Source of the DNA: Monomorium pharaonis
Taxonomy: Eukaryota > Arthropoda > Insecta > Hymenoptera > Formicidae
Assembly: GCF_013373865.1 (NCBI RefSeq)
Contig: NC_050469.1
Location: 4,892,042 to 4,956,041, forward strand
Direction of reading: 5' to 3'
Length of the DNA stretch: 64,000 nucleotides
Part shown: positions 61,321-64,000 of the stretch, one piece after another
Layout: each line of letters begins with the position of its first letter
How positions within the stretch are numbered: the first letter of the stretch is position 1
Position numbers and translations under genes: made by a program
The notes under the pieces: model-generated
Told to the model about the DNA's origin: nothing
What the model saw: only the letters and a program-made list of their open reading frames with translations
Databases searched by the model: none

Positions 61321-63407
61321 AGTGATAATACAGTGCAGTGTTTAATTTCCGAGAAAGAGCCGCGATAGGCTGTGTGCATTGGTAACCTTCCCCGACGTAA
61401 TATTACACTCGTGTGCACGCATGTGCAGCGCATTTAAATTGATATATTAACGTCATCCGTTCGGAATATTAATATTCAATATAAGGAATATTACATAGGT
61501 GAGTTTAATTTACCTCGACGCACATGTTGAGAGTATCTCAACTATCTGCCGAGACTACAAAGTTTCCGAGAATTAATTTCGGGGTCCTGCGCTTATTAAA
61601 AAGATTATTAAGTGATCGTTTATCGCGCGAAGGGATATAAATGCAAGCAATTTAAAATTGCCGTTGAAGAATACTGTTGATAATGCTAGAAAATGGCAGT
61701 GAAATATAACCGTCCATTAATTCCAAATGCCCAGACCACCCAGAGCGACCGAGCTAAGTAGTCGTTCTTTCTTGAGAGTATATGTCTTTGTCTTTGCAGA
61801 GTCGCGATTACGAGACTAGTTTGTCACGCGATAGTCGAGAATCACGGAATCCCATCGGTCTTCAGAAATCCTACGGCGTCCAACGCCGTCCGGGGGCGTC
61901 ATGTATCATACAATCCTGCGCAGATGTCACGGGCAATGATTATAGTACACGGGTCGCCTCACAGTTCAGAACTCATCTGAATCAATTACGATCTATTAGG
62001 TGTCGAGTTACCGCTTCAAAGAGTATGTCAGCGTTAATTAATTGATCCTATACCGGATATTATCCGGATATCATGTTAGATAATGAAGAGAGCGCATCCC
62101 CAAAACCAGTATAATCAATATACTATCAGCATAGCTGTACTAAATATATATGTATTGTACATGGCGTCTCGCTATGTACAAGCACAGACCGAGATTCGTC
62201 GCGAACGCATTTGAACGTTATGTCGGGAAAAGTTCGAGGTGGACGGTTACATTGATCTCGAGAGGAAGCACCTATGCGACACAAAGAAGCAGCGCTCCGT
62301 AGCAACGACCGGGCAGTGCCTTCTCTTCCTTCCGATGTCTTCTGTGCACCGGCATTCGCTTTCGGGGCGTTACGTGAACTTTATAACTGCGAAGGGGAGG
62401 AGAGAAGGAGAAGGAAGCCGAGGAGAAGGATGAGCGGGTAGCAAAGCAGAAACTGCGCGACGTTGTCGTATTCGTTTCACGTTTCTCTCGATGGACCACA
62501 GTGAGATCGGTTATCGCGTGAATTGACCTCTGGCATGTACCGGAATAACGTCGATGTAATTTCGCTGAAACGGTCAAGGTGGGACTGCGGCGAAGCAGAA
62601 TAGAACCTTCGCCGTATCTACCATTAGCTTCGCCAGTCAGACACGTGTAGCTTCGTCTGCTAAATCTACGATTTATCGTTTTTCGCTTTTTCGCGAATAA
62701 CGCGATCGGGATTCCGCTTCTTGACTTTCTATCATCAGTTTTTCGCGCGCGATTTCTCCCGAGATTAACGCAAAAATTGTTCAGAATCAGCCGAGCAAAT
62801 CCTTGGCATAATCTACGCCGGTACACGTTAGTTTCTTCTTCAAGTAAGTTATCGGGAACGTTTAAACGTGAGAAACGCGATATTACGTTCCGCGATAAAA
62901 GTTACGGCTTCCGTGTGCTCTTTAATGGGCCATATCGCGCCACAGCGCACTCACGATCAGATCTTGGAGATTGTTAGGAAAAGGAAGCTGTCCCGACCGA
63001 AAAGACCCTCCGCCAACTGAGCAAGACCGAACTACGTCTGGACATTTAAGCCGGGCTTAATCATTTAATCCATCGACATAGATCTCTTTGTGTCGGTACA
63101 ATGGGTCAAGCCTGGCTAAAACGGGCCGTAACTACTTTCGATGCCGTTCAAGTAACTCCATGTAGCTAACGCTATCCTTAATCGGATCTTCCTAACTTTT
63201 GTGAGTCGAAACTAAAATCGGCTCTCGGAAGAACCGGAAGATTCTAAAGTGAGCAAGGAGAAACGTGAGAAACGCTGAAAGTCTCGAGTCTACTTAATTC
63301 AAAGTCAACACCAGCGCGTTAAGTTTGCGTGAAAAAAAAAGGATATGTTTCTACCCAGAATATGCACAAAATACGTGAGTGATAACGATATTATACGTAC
63401 ATCTCCT

Positions 63408-63439
63408 TAGTATTCCTGAATTGTTATTCAGGAATACTA
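63408..63439. repeat. Perfect hairpin, 14-bp arms, 4-nt loop
   Basis: TAGTATTCCTGAAT (63408-63421) is followed by the loop TGTT and the exact reverse complement ATTCAGGAATACTA (63426-63439). Symmetry this exact is unlikely to be selectively neutral drift of an old repeat; it is either recent or structurally maintained. Confidence 0.92.
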
Positions 63440-63654
63440 ATATTTTATATATATGCGTTTTAATCTCTTTCGCAGAAGTTATTGCATGAAAGTCGTACAA
63501 TCCATTAAAAAATATCAAAGTTCGCTGAACAAGCTCGTTCGTATATAACAAATCTGCAACGGGCATCTTTTAATCCTGTAATGCCATCCCATTTGAACAG
63601 CGAGCGATTTAATCATAGGGTCTCTTAAAATAGACTTCAATCAAGGCATGTTCG

Positions 63655-63655
63655 A

Positions 63656-63689
<34 letters not shown>
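63655..63689 (+). repeat. (GA)n microsatellite
   Basis: About 35 bp of GA dinucleotides with a single AAA interruption. Confidence 0.95.
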
Positions 63690-64000
63690 TTCGCAATTTC
63701 CCGAAGCGACAGCTGCAGCTGGAAAAAGGTGGACGAAAGTGAAATCAAATAGGACGGTGCGCCCTAGATTTTCCGACGCATGCAAAACTTGAAAAGCGCG
63801 ACACATCGTAACTGGGGCACACGGGCTGAAATACGTCCAATGTCAACGCGATCACAATTTCGCGTCGCGTAAAATCGACCCGGGTAAATAGCCGAACTTG
63901 CGCGCGGGTAGCCGGAGGTACGCCAATCTCGATGATACGTCGTAAAGTTCCAGCCATCGAGGTTGGCTGGAATCGTTTCTCGTGCCGTTAATCCGCCGAA

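Larger units (their letters stand above)
61321..64000. other. CpG-rich terminal part, no supported gene
   Basis: Frames up to 184 codons (minus, 62272-62826) occur in stop-poor CpG-rich DNA; their translations are Arg/Ser-rich with no motif. 63330-63540 is AT-rich and contains a perfect hairpin. The window ends in CpG-rich DNA, so any gene beyond is not visible. Confidence 0.45.

Noticed and set aside
62272..62826. 184-codon minus-strand open frame
   Set aside because: Ser/Arg-rich, no motif, no splice context; it lies in CpG-rich DNA with overlapping frames.

Overview
The window reads as eukaryotic, non-coding DNA, most likely from an insect. A hymenopteran such as an ant is my best guess. 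The reasons are many long (CT/GA)n and (CA)n tracts, sharp alternation between very AT-rich blocks and CpG-rich (not CpG-depleted) islands, numerous short degenerate AT-rich interspersed repeats, and no operon-like or densely packed genes. The organism is an inference; no species-diagnostic gene is present.

I find no protein-coding gene that I can support with confidence. The longest open frame in 64 kb is 244 codons (54836-55570), and neither it nor any other long frame shows a domain I recognise. Most of the longer frames are simply stop-poor CpG-rich sequence or read through dinucleotide repeats. The best coding-like fragment is a 31-codon start segment at 15985-16077 followed by a GT donor, reported as a low-confidence candidate first exon. 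I saw no tRNA, rRNA or CRISPR. The window is best read as a large intron or an intergenic gene desert.

Layout: 1-15400 alternates AT-rich blocks with CpG-rich islands. 15400-16130 is the island holding the candidate exon. 18370-20300 holds the longest CT tract (107 bp) and a CpG-rich island with homeodomain-like AT motifs. 21000-25000 holds a putative small inverted-repeat element and members of two repeat families. 26900-29800 is the longest CpG-rich stretch. 29800-34400 is AT-rich and carries the clearest mobile element: 31376-32453, with near-identical ~115-bp terminal inverted repeats enclosing a three-copy 153-bp tandem repeat. From 34400 to 64000 the alternation continues, with a second large foldback repeat at 58066-58280 and a Z-DNA-prone simple-repeat cluster at 50340-50830.

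The strongest observation is the inverted-repeat element with an internal minisatellite. Next are four pairs of diverged interspersed repeats recognisable by comparing the window with itself, two large foldback structures and several short perfect hairpins. No set of genes can be seen working together; any function here would be regulatory or transposon-derived.
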